Shown here one piece after another: positions 31,715-42,599 of a DNA stretch of 64,000 nt; the stretch's first letter is position 1, and the number at the start of each line of letters is the position of its first letter. The notes beneath the pieces are model-generated. The model was not told the origin of the DNA and made no database searches. It was given only the letters and a program-made list of their open reading frames with translations. A program made the position numbers and the translations under genes. The stretch is from Megalopta genalis (lineage: Eukaryota > Arthropoda > Insecta > Hymenoptera > Halictidae): positions 13,746,501-13,810,500 of the forward strand of contig NC_135016.1 in assembly GCF_051020955.1 (NCBI RefSeq), given 5' to 3'.

Positions 31715-31875
31715 GACATTCAAGACGTCAAAACGACGTCCTATTTCAAATGTCTTCAAAACGTCTTATTTCAGGCGTAAAAACGAAAGTCCAGTTCAGG
31801 ACGTCTTCAAGACGTCTTATTTCAGACGTCAAAACGACATCCGGTTCGGGACATCTTTAAATCGTCCTAAGAACA
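31715..31875. repeat. GACGTC-rich tandem repeat, 2-3 units
   Basis: Units of about 60-65 bp built from AAGACGTCTTATTTCAGACG, TCAAAACGACGTCC and GGTTCAGGACGTC. The palindromes AAGACGTCTT and GACGTC recur with CpG-decay variants such as AAAACGTCTT and GACATC. Noncoding. Confidence 0.75.
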
Positions 31876-32052
31876 TAAATTTTAGTTCAGTTTAGATCGT
31901 AAGACGTTCAGACCTAAAACTGCCGTAAAATAAACGTGTTTAAAATATCATATGCCATTTAGGTATAACACAACTAAATTGTATTTATAAAAAATATTAA
32001 GAAAGCAAACTTGTCTCAAATGTAGCCAGCAACGACCGTTTTGCTCACGTTA
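31876..32052. other. AT-rich spacer
   Basis: Nothing recognised beyond single GACG-type words trailing off from the preceding repeat. Confidence 0.4.
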
Positions 32053-32345
32053 AATTATACTGTATTAACGCTAGAACTACCAAAGGGAATGAAAATTATT
32101 TTTTCGGCATTTCTTATAATCATCGCTCATTTCTAGTTCATTTCGTTTTTCGAAATTTCGTATGACTTTTTCCAAAATATTCAAATAATTAATTATGTAA
32201 AGCAGTTCTTTTTGTCCTGCCTTTCTATCGTAAACTTTTATGCAATATATTATTCGCTCGCAAAACAGAAATTCATATAAAAATGCACAAGATGCTATGT
32301 CTTTTCCTCCATGATTCGTTAATTTAAAAAACAAGTCATTTTCAC
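32053..32345 (-). other. Possible TTAA element with a short open frame
   Basis: TATTAACGCTAGAACTACC near 32065 resembles transposon ends of the TTAACRCTAGAAC type. An 85-codon minus-strand frame ends inside that motif. The frame lacks an early ATG and I do not recognise the protein. No complementary right end was found. Probably a decayed element. Confidence 0.3.
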
Positions 32346-32419
32346 CCCTTCGCTGGGAGCAGGTTTACGCCGACATTATTAGCATTAAAAATCGGAAAAC
32401 CAACATGAAATTAAATCGT

Positions 32420-33180
32420 TTTACGCAATGTATTCTTGATCTAGATTCGTCAGAAAGCGCGCGATCAAAGTCAACGACCCTCCGAGCGGCTCTCTTAGCC
32501 AAACGAAATCGGCCGACCATCCCCTAACCGTGGCAACCTCGTTGCCAACCCTCTTGCCGACCCGCGGCACATTCAATTCCCGAAAATTCCAGAACGTTGA
32601 TGCAGGCTGGTCGCGGCTCGTCGAGCCGTAGGAACGTGTACGTCTATATCGGAGAAAAGGCAGCGTGTCTCGGCCGTGCACGGGCCTGCATGTGCGAGGG
32701 AGTCGAGTCGTCGGTCAGTCGAGCCCGGTAATGGGAGGTCAAAGGTCACCGCGCCGCCAACGCTAGCCGAGGAGGAAGGACGAGAGGCGACGAGAGAGGG
32801 CCCGGCGGAGAGATCGAGGGGGTGTAGGAGGCTCCGGGAACCACTCGGTGGTCGGTGGGACGAGGAACGGGGTGCCGAGTCGTTCGGCCAGGGTATACGT
32901 ACGCGGCCGAGGAATCTGTACGTGTATGCATACACTTAGAACCGTATATAATGTTGTATAAGCATCGAGAGCTGGCCTTCCACGCGGGCAGAGAGGGAAT
33001 GAGGGAAGCGAAACGGAGGGCTGGTGCGATATGCCTCTCGAAACCGTGGGAACGCACGTGGCCCCACGCGCCTAACTAACCCCTTTGCCTGCGCCACGGA
33101 GAGTCTCGGCTCTCCTCCTTTCTCCCTTATCTTCCACATTTCTTCAGCGCTTAGAGACCTAACCCAGGTCAAAGGTCCTA
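32420..33180. other. GC-rich island
   Basis: CpG-rich, about 750 bp. Open frames cross it on both strands (32573-32935 minus, 32676-32939 plus and others), all low-complexity and mutually overlapping. Purine-rich GAGG/GAGA runs dominate 32740-32880. Perhaps a promoter or untranslated exon. Confidence 0.42.
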
Positions 33181-33253
33181 GCTCCTAGATGACCAGTCTT
33201 CCTTTTTATCGCGACAAATGTCTCCTGAAAAATGTCCAAGCTGATTTCCTTAA

Positions 33254-33530
33254 CCCTCCGCTGTCACCCTGGGTTAAAATGTGGCACATTTTTTTTCGAA
33301 AAAGTGACATTGTTATGGGAAGAATGAAGTTGACGATTAATTCAACGTACTTGGATGTGAGATATCGAGTTCTAATGAAGGAAACGATGTTCTAGAATGT
33401 TCAAATTATGTTCTCAAATTTTTTGGTTTCGATGGTATTGCTAGTTTTTGAGTGACAATTGTCTGAAAACTGAACTAGGTCTGAGTGATCAAATAGAAGT
33501 GTTTCGCATAGGAAGCGTGACATGGGAGGG
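33254..33530. mobile_element. TTAA MITE, 277 bp, CCCTCC ends
   Basis: TTAA at 33250-33253 and 33531-33534. Left end CCCTCCGCTGTCACCC; the right end read inverted is CCCTCCCATGTCACGC (12 of 16 shared). AAAATGTGGCACATTTTTTT near the left end is partly self-complementary. No coding sequence. PiggyBac-type by its target site. Confidence 0.8.
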
Positions 33531-33534
33531 TTAA

Positions 33535-34040
33535 CCATTGTGTCAATTACCAAAATTGTAGGCGTTAGGGTAGCCCTATAATGAGCTCCCATATTATATT
33601 ACCGTTTTACATAATTTTTGCATAATTATATGATCATTAATTTTTATTTATTTTATATTTATTGTCACAATGAGATATTATTTTTATTAATTACCTGGAA
33701 AATTTCATTCCTACATTCCCTAGTAGCTTCTTCTCCTATAAGGGTACTCGAGTTCCATTTTATTTTCAAATTATGAATACTAATAAAATTAAGAATCATT
33801 TCTATGTAACACATGCTTTATAAAATTGGTGCAGCACATTTTTAAGTATAAATAACCGCTGTCTAATAATTATATGTATCAATCCCTCGGACAACGATTT
33901 TTTTAAGCTGCATTGATCAACACTCCTTTGTCGTCAATAATTCCTAAAGAGAGCAAGAAAATATTCATTTATTTTATGTCTGTGTAAGTTTTAATGGTCA
34001 AATATCGGCAACAGAAAAAGTTGAAATTTATTGTCGTTTA
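33535..34040. other. AT-rich noncoding stretch
   Basis: Nothing recognised. Confidence 0.5.
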
Positions 34041-34500
34041 AAAACCGACGTCCAATTCTAGTATTTTTCTGAAATGTGCCGAATAACGACGACCTGGCTG
34101 GATTTTAAGATATTTAACCCCTTGGCGTCCTTTAACGAGTCAGACTCGTGGTGGAGATTTCTAGTAATAAGCTATTAGGTATAAATGTTGTTCCGTTCCT
34201 TTAAATCTGACTCAAATTTTATTCTCTCGTCACCAATATTTAAACATTCCATATTCATCCAATATTTAAATACACAATAAATATAAAATTTCTTTTCCCT
34301 CTACCGAAATTATTACGACCGAAAACGTTCTAATCATTGTAATTATAAAAAAAATGGTTCGGCAAGAAATTAACTGGGAACCAGGAACAAAAACTATTTC
34401 GAAGTGAATATGCAAAAGGATACCCGGTTATTGGACAAACGTACATCAATCTTCATCGTCCAATTTTAATACTTTTCTGATAACTTAATCGTAAAACCAC
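34040..34500. repeat. Repeat Q, copy 1, split by a TTAA element
   Basis: GTGCCGAATAACGACGACCT (34075 on) is the left part. The right part, GGAACAAAAACTATTTCGAA then ACCCGGTTATTGGACAAACG and CATCGTCCAATTTTAATACT, starts after 34374. The two parts are contiguous in the copy at 34735-34880. Confidence 0.75.
34118..34369. mobile_element. TTAA MITE, 252 bp, CCCCTTGGCG end
   Basis: Lies between TTAA at 34114-34117 and TTAA at 34370-34373, within a repeat whose uninterrupted copy reads GAATATTTAATCGAGAAC (34769). The insertion and target duplication are thus shown by an empty site. The left end CCCCTTGGCGTCC pairs only weakly with the right end (inverted TTTCTTGCCGAACC). AACGAGTCAGACTCGTGG is a subterminal inverted motif. 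Fragments of the same family lie at 45134-45340. Confidence 0.78.
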
Positions 34501-34734
34501 CCACTATTTGAATGCAGGAAATACCAAAACAACAGAACGAAATATAAACTGAACAGCCCCTTGGATTTAATGTCACAAGAACAAATTCGAAACATTCCAA
34601 GCGTTTGAAGAGACCCAAAACTTCTTACAGAAACGTAACCGGCAGCCCGAAGAGTCGCTAATGACCATAAAGTCGATACGACGTTAAATTTTAGGCAACA
34701 ATAATTATGGATTCGAAACATATAACAATAGAAA

Positions 34735-34890
34735 ATATGCCAAATAACGATGATCTAGACGGATATTAGAATATTTAATCGAGAACAAAAAATATTTCAA
34801 AATGAATATACAAAAAAGTATCCGATTATTGAGCAAACGTATATCAAAATTTATCGTCCAGTTTCGGTACTTTTTTAATTTTCAAAATTA
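34735..34890. repeat. Repeat Q, copy 2 (uninterrupted)
   Basis: ATGCCAAATAACGATGATCT, ATTTAATCGAGAACAAAAAA, TATCCGATTATTGAGCAAAC and TTATCGTCCAGTTTCGGTAC follow in order, matching the split copy at 34075-34485. Confidence 0.8.
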
Positions 34891-34907
34891 TGGGCTCTAA
34901 ATATATA

Positions 34908-35638
34908 CAGTAAATTCTCCGAATTTTGGAAACAAAAGCTTGGAAACAAAAATGGACAACTTCGTATTCGTCGAGCTTTGCGGCCCGTTTTTACGGTTAC
35001 CGATTATAGTCAATTCTCTCCAATTATCCCTCAGCTTGGAAACAAGAATGGACAATTTGGGAAGAGGAGGTACGATTATTCGAGCCTCGCGGTTCGTTTT
35101 TTTTTTGTTGACAATCGGCGATTATAAAAACAAGCCACGATGCTCGAATAATCTTGTCTCCTCTTTCCGAATTGTCCATTTTTGTTTCCAAGCTGAAGAA
35201 CAATTGAAGAGAATTTACTGTATCAACAGCTATAAAAATGAGTCGCGAATAATCGTGTCTCTTTTTCCCGAATTGTCCATTTTTGCTTCTAAGCTAAGGG
35301 ACAATCGGACAAAATTTGCTGTATCAACAGCTCCAAAAACGTACCGCAAGGCTCGAATAATCGTGCCTCTTTTTCCCGAATTGTCCATTTTCGTTTCCAA
35401 GTTGAAGAACAATTGAAGAGAATTTACTGTATCAACAGCTATAAAAATGAGTCGCGAATAATCGTGTCCCTTTTTCCCAAATTGTCCATTTTTGCTTCTA
35501 AGCTAAGGGACAATCGGACAAAATTTGCTGTATCAACAGCTCCAAAAACGTACCGCAAGCCTCGAATAATCGTGTCTTCTTTTCCCGAATTGTCCGTTTT
35601 TGTTTCCCAGCTGAGGGCCATTTCGGGAGAATTTACTG
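34908..35638. repeat. Array of CAGTAAATTCTCC MITE arms, 209-bp higher-order unit
   Basis: Begins with TACAGTAAATTCTCC and ends GGGAGAATTTACTG. A complete diverged MITE occupies about 35009-35218. After it come four arm-length units, each with AATAATCGTG, TTTTTCCC and AATTGTCCATTTT. They are arranged as two copies of a 209-bp pair (ATCAACAGCTATAAAAATGA at 35222 and 35431). The array looks like a MITE turning into a tandem satellite. Open frames through it on both strands are by-products. Confidence 0.88.
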
Positions 35639-35644
35639 CACCAA

Positions 35645-35775
35645 TTTGAAATGTGCCAAATAACGACGATCTATCCGGGTATCGAAACAGTTTGCCGGGA
35701 ACAAAAAATATTTCGAAGCGAATGTGCAAAAGGGTTATCCAGGTCCCGGTTATCGACGCAAGGGTTAAACGCGTT
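35645..35775. repeat. Repeat Q, copy 3
   Basis: AATGTGCCAAATAACGACGA, GGGAACAAAAAATATTTCGA and GCGAATGTGCAAAAGGGTTA match copies 1 and 2. Copies 2 and 3 thus flank the MITE array on both sides. Confidence 0.75.
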
Positions 35776-35779
35776 TTCC

Positions 35780-36400
35780 TCGGCGTTTTATCTTCGAGGA
35801 TCACTTAGCTACCACTGGTCCTCTTTGAGACTGCCGGTTACGCGATTCCTGTTCCATTCTTTCGCGGCTCGTCTTGCCTCCTCTTTTTCGAATACCACCC
35901 ATCTCCATCTCCACTTCCAGGCTCGCCGCCGCGCCGCGCCGCGCCGTCTTACCTGTGCACACCTCGCCGCTTCCTCCTCTTGTTCCCCTTCCCCCGGTTA
36001 CAGGAACGCCGAGGACCATCCTCCAGCGACTGTTTCCACCTCTCCGTATCAGCCACCGCCTCCTCCGCCTCCACCAGCTGCGTCGCTCCACCGGCTTCCC
36101 TTTTCTTTCTTCCCGGTACCGAATCGCGCGGACCCGCGGTTTTCAGCCCTTTCATTACGAGAATTTCTCCGTCTGTCCGGACTCCCCGTCGCATCCCCTC
36201 TCTCTCTCCCCCTTTCTTTCTTCTCCTCCTACTTGTTCGCCGGTGCACCTTCAGCCACCCACACCCTCGGTGCCCCCCACCCCTCGCCGGGAACCGCGAT
36301 CCCACCATCGCTTCGCTTTCGATCGTTTGCGGAAATCAACGTGTTATCGGACACGCGTCCGCGGACCCGGCCCACAATGTGTCGCGTAAGACATGGTAAA
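35780..36400. other. GC-rich, strongly pyrimidine-rich island
   Basis: Long C/T-rich tracts on the plus strand (35860-36260). All three plus frames and two minus frames stay open for 100-276 codons because stop codons are rare in such DNA. The predicted proteins are Ser/Pro/Arg low-complexity, so none is called. It could be an untranslated exon or a CT-rich regulatory tract. Confidence 0.45.
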
Positions 36401-36789
36401 AGTACCTATTATGGAACGCTTTCCAGGGTGTGTATAAGGTTATCGCCGATTTTATTGCGATCGAAGAAGTATTGTTGTTGAATATTTATACTACTATTCG
36501 ATAGGTCGATGTTTCTAGGCGACGCAATGAACTCCGAGATATTTATTTAATAATTTTTTTCTGCGACTTAGAGCGTTTACGATTGATTCCTTCATGGAAT
36601 TTTGAGTAATTTTGTTGACGACTTGCTGTGGCACGAGGAGTAACTTACGTGGTTACGTTGGATCATTGTACATTATGGTGTAATAATTTGTTTGTGATCG
36701 TCGTTATATTTGCAATAATATTAGGTTTAAACGGTGTATCTGTTTGTTAGATTTGTGGGGTTAGAACTTTTTAATTAATTCAATAGCGG
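36401..36789. other. AT-rich noncoding spacer
   Basis: Nothing recognised. Confidence 0.45.
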
Positions 36790-37002
36790 TGGATTGCGGA
36801 TTTTATGCATTTATGGCAGAATTGAGTACAGTTGCAATTTGATATAGTAAAACTATTAAAAGAATTTCGAAACGCCAATGTATTATAGTTAATCTATTAG
36901 AGTCTATTAGAATTATCGAAGAAATAAACAACGTTCTATTCAGCTTCTATTTGTTGCATTTAATGCAGACAATGTTTATTTCTTATAAAAATCTGTAGTC
37001 TA
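36790..37002. mobile_element. TAGACTGCGGAT-end MITE, copy 2
   Basis: Left end TGGATTGCGGATTTTATGCA, right end ATAAAAATCTGTAGTCTA (inverted match with substitutions). The TGTTGCATTTAATGCAGACA block before the right end is shared with copies 1 and 3. 213 bp. Confidence 0.65.
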
Positions 37003-38430
37003 CTAATGAGTTTTTATGTTGTGATAATAGTTAAATGTGGCTTTTGATATTTTGTTTTTATGTTGTGAGGAACAGTTGCTGGAATTTGATATTTCTTGTG
37101 AAATAATACGAGTAAGCTAGTAAAGTACGAACATGCACCTATTATTATAAATAATAATAGGTTAATAATATTATAAACACCGTTTTCATACCACGTGCCC
37201 GTGTTCCAAATTAGAGGCATTGAACATGCCAACTGCTCCACAAATCGGGACAATGGAAAGATTGAAATTCACAATACGGAACAGTATGTTATTGCTTGGA
37301 AACAACCGTAGTCGAATAAATATTTTTCTTCGCAGAAAATTGTTACGTAACAGTATTTGTGTGAGTGAATTTTTAAAGAACAATGTTCAAACATCATTTA
37401 TCATATGCACTGTCTAGTTTTTATTATATCATTTGTGCTATCGTTTCGAGAAGGGGTCGCAATTGAGCGATGTTTCAAATTGGGTACGTTTATCTTGAAT
37501 GATCCAGTGATTGGACGATTAAGGAATGTATTTCCGGTACAAGTCACTTATTAGACAAATAAGAGGCATTTATATGTGAATAGTTTCTCTGGAAGGGTGG
37601 GTCGCCTATTATTTAAAATGTCTGAAATGAAACTTTTGTCAAGTCGTGAACAAATTACAAAATATAATGGCAATAAGTTTACGATGAATTCATAGTACGA
37701 TTAATTAATTATGCATATAGTTAGCTCTATAACGAACAAATATCAGATACTGAAATATAAACATAGTTTTTCGAAGTTTTTTTATGCCAGATCTGATGTT
37801 CCTTCAGAATTCTGCCTGGGACCTATGTTGTCCAATTTATTAAATATTTAAAAATCAAATATTTATTTAATATTGACGAAAGCTCAGTGTTAGAATTAGT
37901 GTTAACATATTAGTATGTTGGTACTTTAAAATATGTATTAAAATATTCAAAAATATGTATGCAATTGAATGTTCAAATATATGCTAAAATGTTAATAAAG
38001 TCAAACGTATATGAAAAAATCGATACAGTTAAAGGTTAAAATTTATGTTAAACTGTGAACAAAGGAACGTAATTTATGTATACATATACCTGTAAAGTGT
38101 TTTAAAAATGTATAACATAATGTTACACATAACACTGTTGCCTACAGCATACACCCTTCAATACTCGTTACAATTTTTCAGATATTTCCACTGATACGAC
38201 AAAATAATGTGTCGAACAAATGTTCATCAGTATTCGATTGACAACAAATTACAATAATTTTTAAAAAATGATTGTCAAAAAGGAATTTTATTTTGTAAGC
38301 AATTAAAATCACATTAATTTGTTTGAAGAAGCTTGTATATTTTGTATGCGCCAGTCGATGTATCTTTGTATTCTATTTTTAAAAAAATATTAGAGTACTT
38401 AGATCGAAGATTAATTGGTTTCGAAGTTAT
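37003..38430. other. AT-rich noncoding stretch
   Basis: Contains a loosely repetitive patch (AAATATGTATTAAAATATTC-like words at 37925-38060). No gene, element end or RNA recognised. Confidence 0.5.
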
Positions 38431-39042
38431 TAGTTCTTCCTGGATGCCCATAAACGCGATACTCTGTGCGGCCGCTCGAGCCCAGCGACGTCCACGGCGT
38501 TGTTTTTGACGAATTGAAAGGATTCGAGAAAGCAGATGTTATGCATATCTGTCGCCCACAGTAGTTTCTATTTCCTAGCTCGGGGCTCTAGCGCGAACCA
38601 CGTCGGCTTTTGTGCCGGGGATATTGAATTCGCGGATTTTCCACGGTGTTATTAGCACGGTTTGTGAAAGGATTATTCGGGGTTTTTATCACGGATGGGT
38701 TTTTACCTTCGATGATAGAAATGAATGAGGAGCACGCGTTTTTTTTTGTGTGCGGTTCGTTTTTTACACTGAATGGTACTTATTTGGAAGTGTGTTGTTT
38801 AATTGGAAATGAACTTGAAAATCTTGTAGGAGTTTGCGTTTACGGAAATTAATTTTCTAATATTTATCTGTTATGTAATAATTAATTATCGTTGTGAGTA
38901 CTGTATGAAGTTACTTTGTAACTGTTGTTCTGTAACACCGTTTGTGTGCTGGATTTTATAAATAACTCAATTCTATAAATAATACGGATAGTGTAAAGAG
39001 AAAAATTGCACACAAGAATTTGACATCAATGTATGTAATGGA
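38431..39042. other. Small GC-rich patch then AT-rich spacer
   Basis: G+C-rich at 38450-38640. A 68-codon frame at 38646-38852 has no recognisable features. Confidence 0.4.
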
Positions 39043-39243
39043 TAAACTGCAGATTTTATGGATTTATGAGACAAAAGTGTAGTTCGCATGCAAAATATCA
39101 AAGCATTTGAATAATTTCATAATATTATTGTGTTACTGTCAATTCAATAAAATGATTAAAATAAATAAATAAATGTGTACGCAGTTGTTGCATCTTGCAA
39201 TTAATGAAGACAATTTTTATTTTGCATAAAGATCCACAATCTA
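39043..39243. mobile_element. TAGACTGCGGAT-end MITE, copy 3
   Basis: Left end TAAACTGCAGATTTTATGGA, right end GCATAAAGATCCACAATCTA. Same internal order as copies 1 and 2 (GAATAATTTCATAA, then TTGCAATTAATGAAGACAAT). 201 bp, diverged. Confidence 0.65.
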
Positions 39244-40740
39244 GTAATGACTTTTAGAACGTGTTTGAACATAAATGTTTATACTATTTCATTTGCTAAC
39301 AATATATCTTAACCTGCTACTTATTAATTTTATACTTTATTCTTAATACTTGCAATTTTTTAATTGAAGACGTTCTCTTTGTGTATTTGTTGTACCAAAG
39401 TGCTATGTCTTTCAGAATAGAGAATAGAAATTCTAGAATAAAATAGAATTTCTCAACAGAAATTCTCGGTCCTTAATAATTTGCAAGAAGGAAGTTTGTA
39501 CTTACTGTATCATTGTATCTAATGGTCGAGCATTAATCAAATAAAAGATAGAGTTTTATCACGATTTTAAAAAAGTGTGCAACATTCATATTTGTGACAT
39601 TACAGGGTAAGAACTTAGGAGACATGTTATATACTCAAACGATTGCTGCTAATGGTCTGCTGTCTTGATTCTTGACCTTCGCAAACGGTTAAAATACAAA
39701 AAGATTGTGCAACTTAATGTTATTTGCAGAAAAGCTAAAAATCAATAATTAAATCTCGAAAATGTAAAGAATTACAGTTATAATGTCTCAAAATACAAAT
39801 CTAATAAACTAGCTAATGACACCAATCTCATCGTATATGTATATTTCATCCTAACATAACTTAAACGTTTCATTAATCATGTAGTAAGTATCATTTTAAT
39901 CATTTTATTAAGTAAAATATATTTAAATTGCAGTTAAGTGTAGCATGATTCAGTGTGCCTTTACTCAGTAGTCAACGCACGTGATATTTACCATTAAATG
40001 TCAATGGAAGCCTAAATATGAACTGTTGCACACTAAGATAATATTAGCGGTACTAAGATAAAATTTATTGTGAAAAAATAAGAATTACAATTTTATGCAT
40101 TTTCATACCTGCGGCAGCATACCAAAAGGCGCAATATTGTAATAGAATATTCTAAAGAAACGTGAAAATTGTAACCTTAATATTAGGTATAGTAACAAAT
40201 GTTACAAAAACCAGTCAACGTTCCCTCAGCTTATACTGTTATCTCTAAATAAAAATTTTCTGAAATTTCATAATTGCCAATAATGTTAAAAATTGTATAT
40301 GTATTAGTTAACCTTCGTACCCACCAAAAAGATAGTTACACCGGAAAATCCTCCCCTAGTTTTCACCCTCCTTCATTTTACACGTTAATTCCACCAATTC
40401 CATTTCACCCAAAATCTCGCATTTGAAATAACTCCATAACTATCTTAAACAACGCTCTTTAAGGATTTATAAAGCATATGTCACGCAAACTACGTGCAAC
40501 AATATTATACCGTTGCATAAATCATCGGGTTTAAAGCACGAGATAAATAAATAAGTAAATAAATAACAGTTCAATCGCAGAAAATTCAGAAATTTTGCAG
40601 CATCTAAAGAAGAAAATGGTTGAACGTTTACTCGAGAACCGTACGGAGATCAAAAGTTCTTGAATTAAACAAGAATATTTACAATGTTTACAATATTAAT
40701 AATTATTGTTTAAACCTGATTATGACCAGAAACTCGATCA
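39244..40740. other. AT-rich noncoding stretch
   Basis: TTTACTCAGTAGTCAACGCA near 39961 echoes GCTCAGTAATCAACGCATCG (8522) in R1, so a scrap of that family may be present. No gene is supported. Confidence 0.45.
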
Positions 40741-41220
40741 AAATCTGTGACAGGTCCCGAAGAGCGGGGCACAACGAAGTTATGCGACCGGCTGAAATTA
40801 CATATCGGCGAACGGACTTTTGAAAATGGTCTCTTTCCGGCGCGGAGCGGCGTCGTCGGTGCGGTTACTTCGAAAATTGATTATCGCTCGGCCTGTAATG
40901 ATCCATTACGCAGATCGAAAGCGCGCGCTCGTGCAGATGTAACGCCGGTGCAAACTGACAATCACTGTCTCGGGCACCGATGAATTATGAGCCGATAATC
41001 CGCGGTTACCGTGTATCGACCACGCAGAACTTACACGCGCGTTTATGGTCTATCGGAGGTTTTTCTACACGCGACTGTGTGAAAAGCCTAGTTTTAGAGA
41101 AGAATGAGCGTTAATGGTGGGTCACGACGAAATTGAAAGAATCTCGAACAGTTAAACGAGCCGGAATCGGTTTGTAAATTGATTTACAAGAGTTTGCGTC
41201 GTGGGAATCGTGGAATGCTT
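40741..41220. other. GC-rich patch
   Basis: CpG-rich at 40745-41060. Short overlapping plus-strand frames have no domain. No function assigned. Confidence 0.38.
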
Positions 41221-42595
41221 CGAAAAGTAAAATACGCATTCGTTTTTATCGGTAGATTCTGGGTTTTATGCACCGATTACGGACAGATTAGCTAAAATAA
41301 GCTAGAGAATTGTGTTTTCCGTTGTTATTAACATCCAATTTATTTTATAAAATGATAGGCGATATTTACTTACGAACTATTTCATTTATTTTTACACTGA
41401 AATTATTATTTCATTATGTTTACCTATCGTTTGCGTTACGTATTAACGTTTTGTATTATCTTGGATCGTATTTTTACTTAATTTATCGTTTGTATAGCTT
41501 TGTGAAACATTTCATGACACGTGCTACTATGATTAGTGGCATTATCTTTAAAACATATTTTTCTTGATTACGAGATCATTGTAACGCATATCGAATTTGT
41601 TATATAAGATTCTCGTTTAGATTATTTCTTCAAAGACACTTAACTCGATTAATTGCATGACAGAAAATATTTTATCATGAAACATCTATTCTCGCAAACA
41701 GTGTTTTTTCGAATTTTCAATGTAATGACATAATACAATAGATTTGAAAGAATGTTGTACTTAATCATGTAAACTAGGTTCGAGATTTAAAAATTAGGTT
41801 CAACATATGAGACAAAAATTACTTCTTTTATTGTAGATACTTATGTATGAATTTTTATATTTCTATACTATGTTTTAATCGTGATGTATGGTTTTTTGTT
41901 AACTACGTTGCTACGTAAAAATAATGCAAAACAGCTTGCCATATTCTAAAATGTCCTCATCTAATTGTATATAATTATTTGTGTATAATTAATTGTGTAT
42001 AATTGTACTGTACGCGACAGAAAATTATTCTGTTAAAACCGAAACTACAATGATTGAATTATTTTCAATTATACTAAAAACAGCATAATTAAAACAGTAT
42101 GATAAATGGTTTCAGTTTTCTGCTAAATATGAAATAATACACTGTTCGTGACTATGTTTTTAAGTTAAAAATAATAAAAATAATACAACAAAGCCTTTGA
42201 GCTCTTTTTCTACACTTTATGATCGTTCACAAAATTTGCCTCAACACTTGATCATATCCTATGATCTCAGTCTAATCTAATGCTATACTTTATAAAAAAA
42301 CAAACGTATTTATTGTTATACTAATATTGTATGTAATAATTATATATAATAAAATTATATGTAACGAATTTTAACATTACATTTCCCTTTGTTTATATTT
42401 TATTACAGATACTTGTTTCACCCGATCGAATACTTTCAACTACAGTCGTTCCAATGCTTCAAAAGTACTTTCAATTGCATTTGTTTAAATTTCGCAGGGC
42501 CTTACAACAATATATGCTTCAATTAAAAAATTCGTTCAAGAATTTCTCAATAAACTCGTAATCTTAATAGCTATCAAAGAATAAATCCGAAAACA
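41221..42595. other. AT-rich noncoding stretch
   Basis: Nothing recognised. The 85-codon frame at 41310-41567 is Phe/Leu/Tyr-rich, as expected of AT-rich chance frames. Confidence 0.5.
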
Positions 42596-42599
42596 GTAA

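Noticed and set aside
32077..32334. 85-codon minus frame as a transposase tail
   Set aside because: No ATG near its start, no match to any transposase motif that I know, and it ends inside a transposon-end-like motif.
34940..35804. Long frames on both strands with repeated peptides
   Set aside because: They are translations of the MITE-arm array; the repeats are at DNA level and both strands are open.
35651..36481. 276-codon plus-strand open frame, the longest in the window
   Set aside because: It lies in a C/T-rich tract where all plus frames are open, its product is Ser/Pro/Arg low-complexity with no domain, and it begins inside repeat Q.
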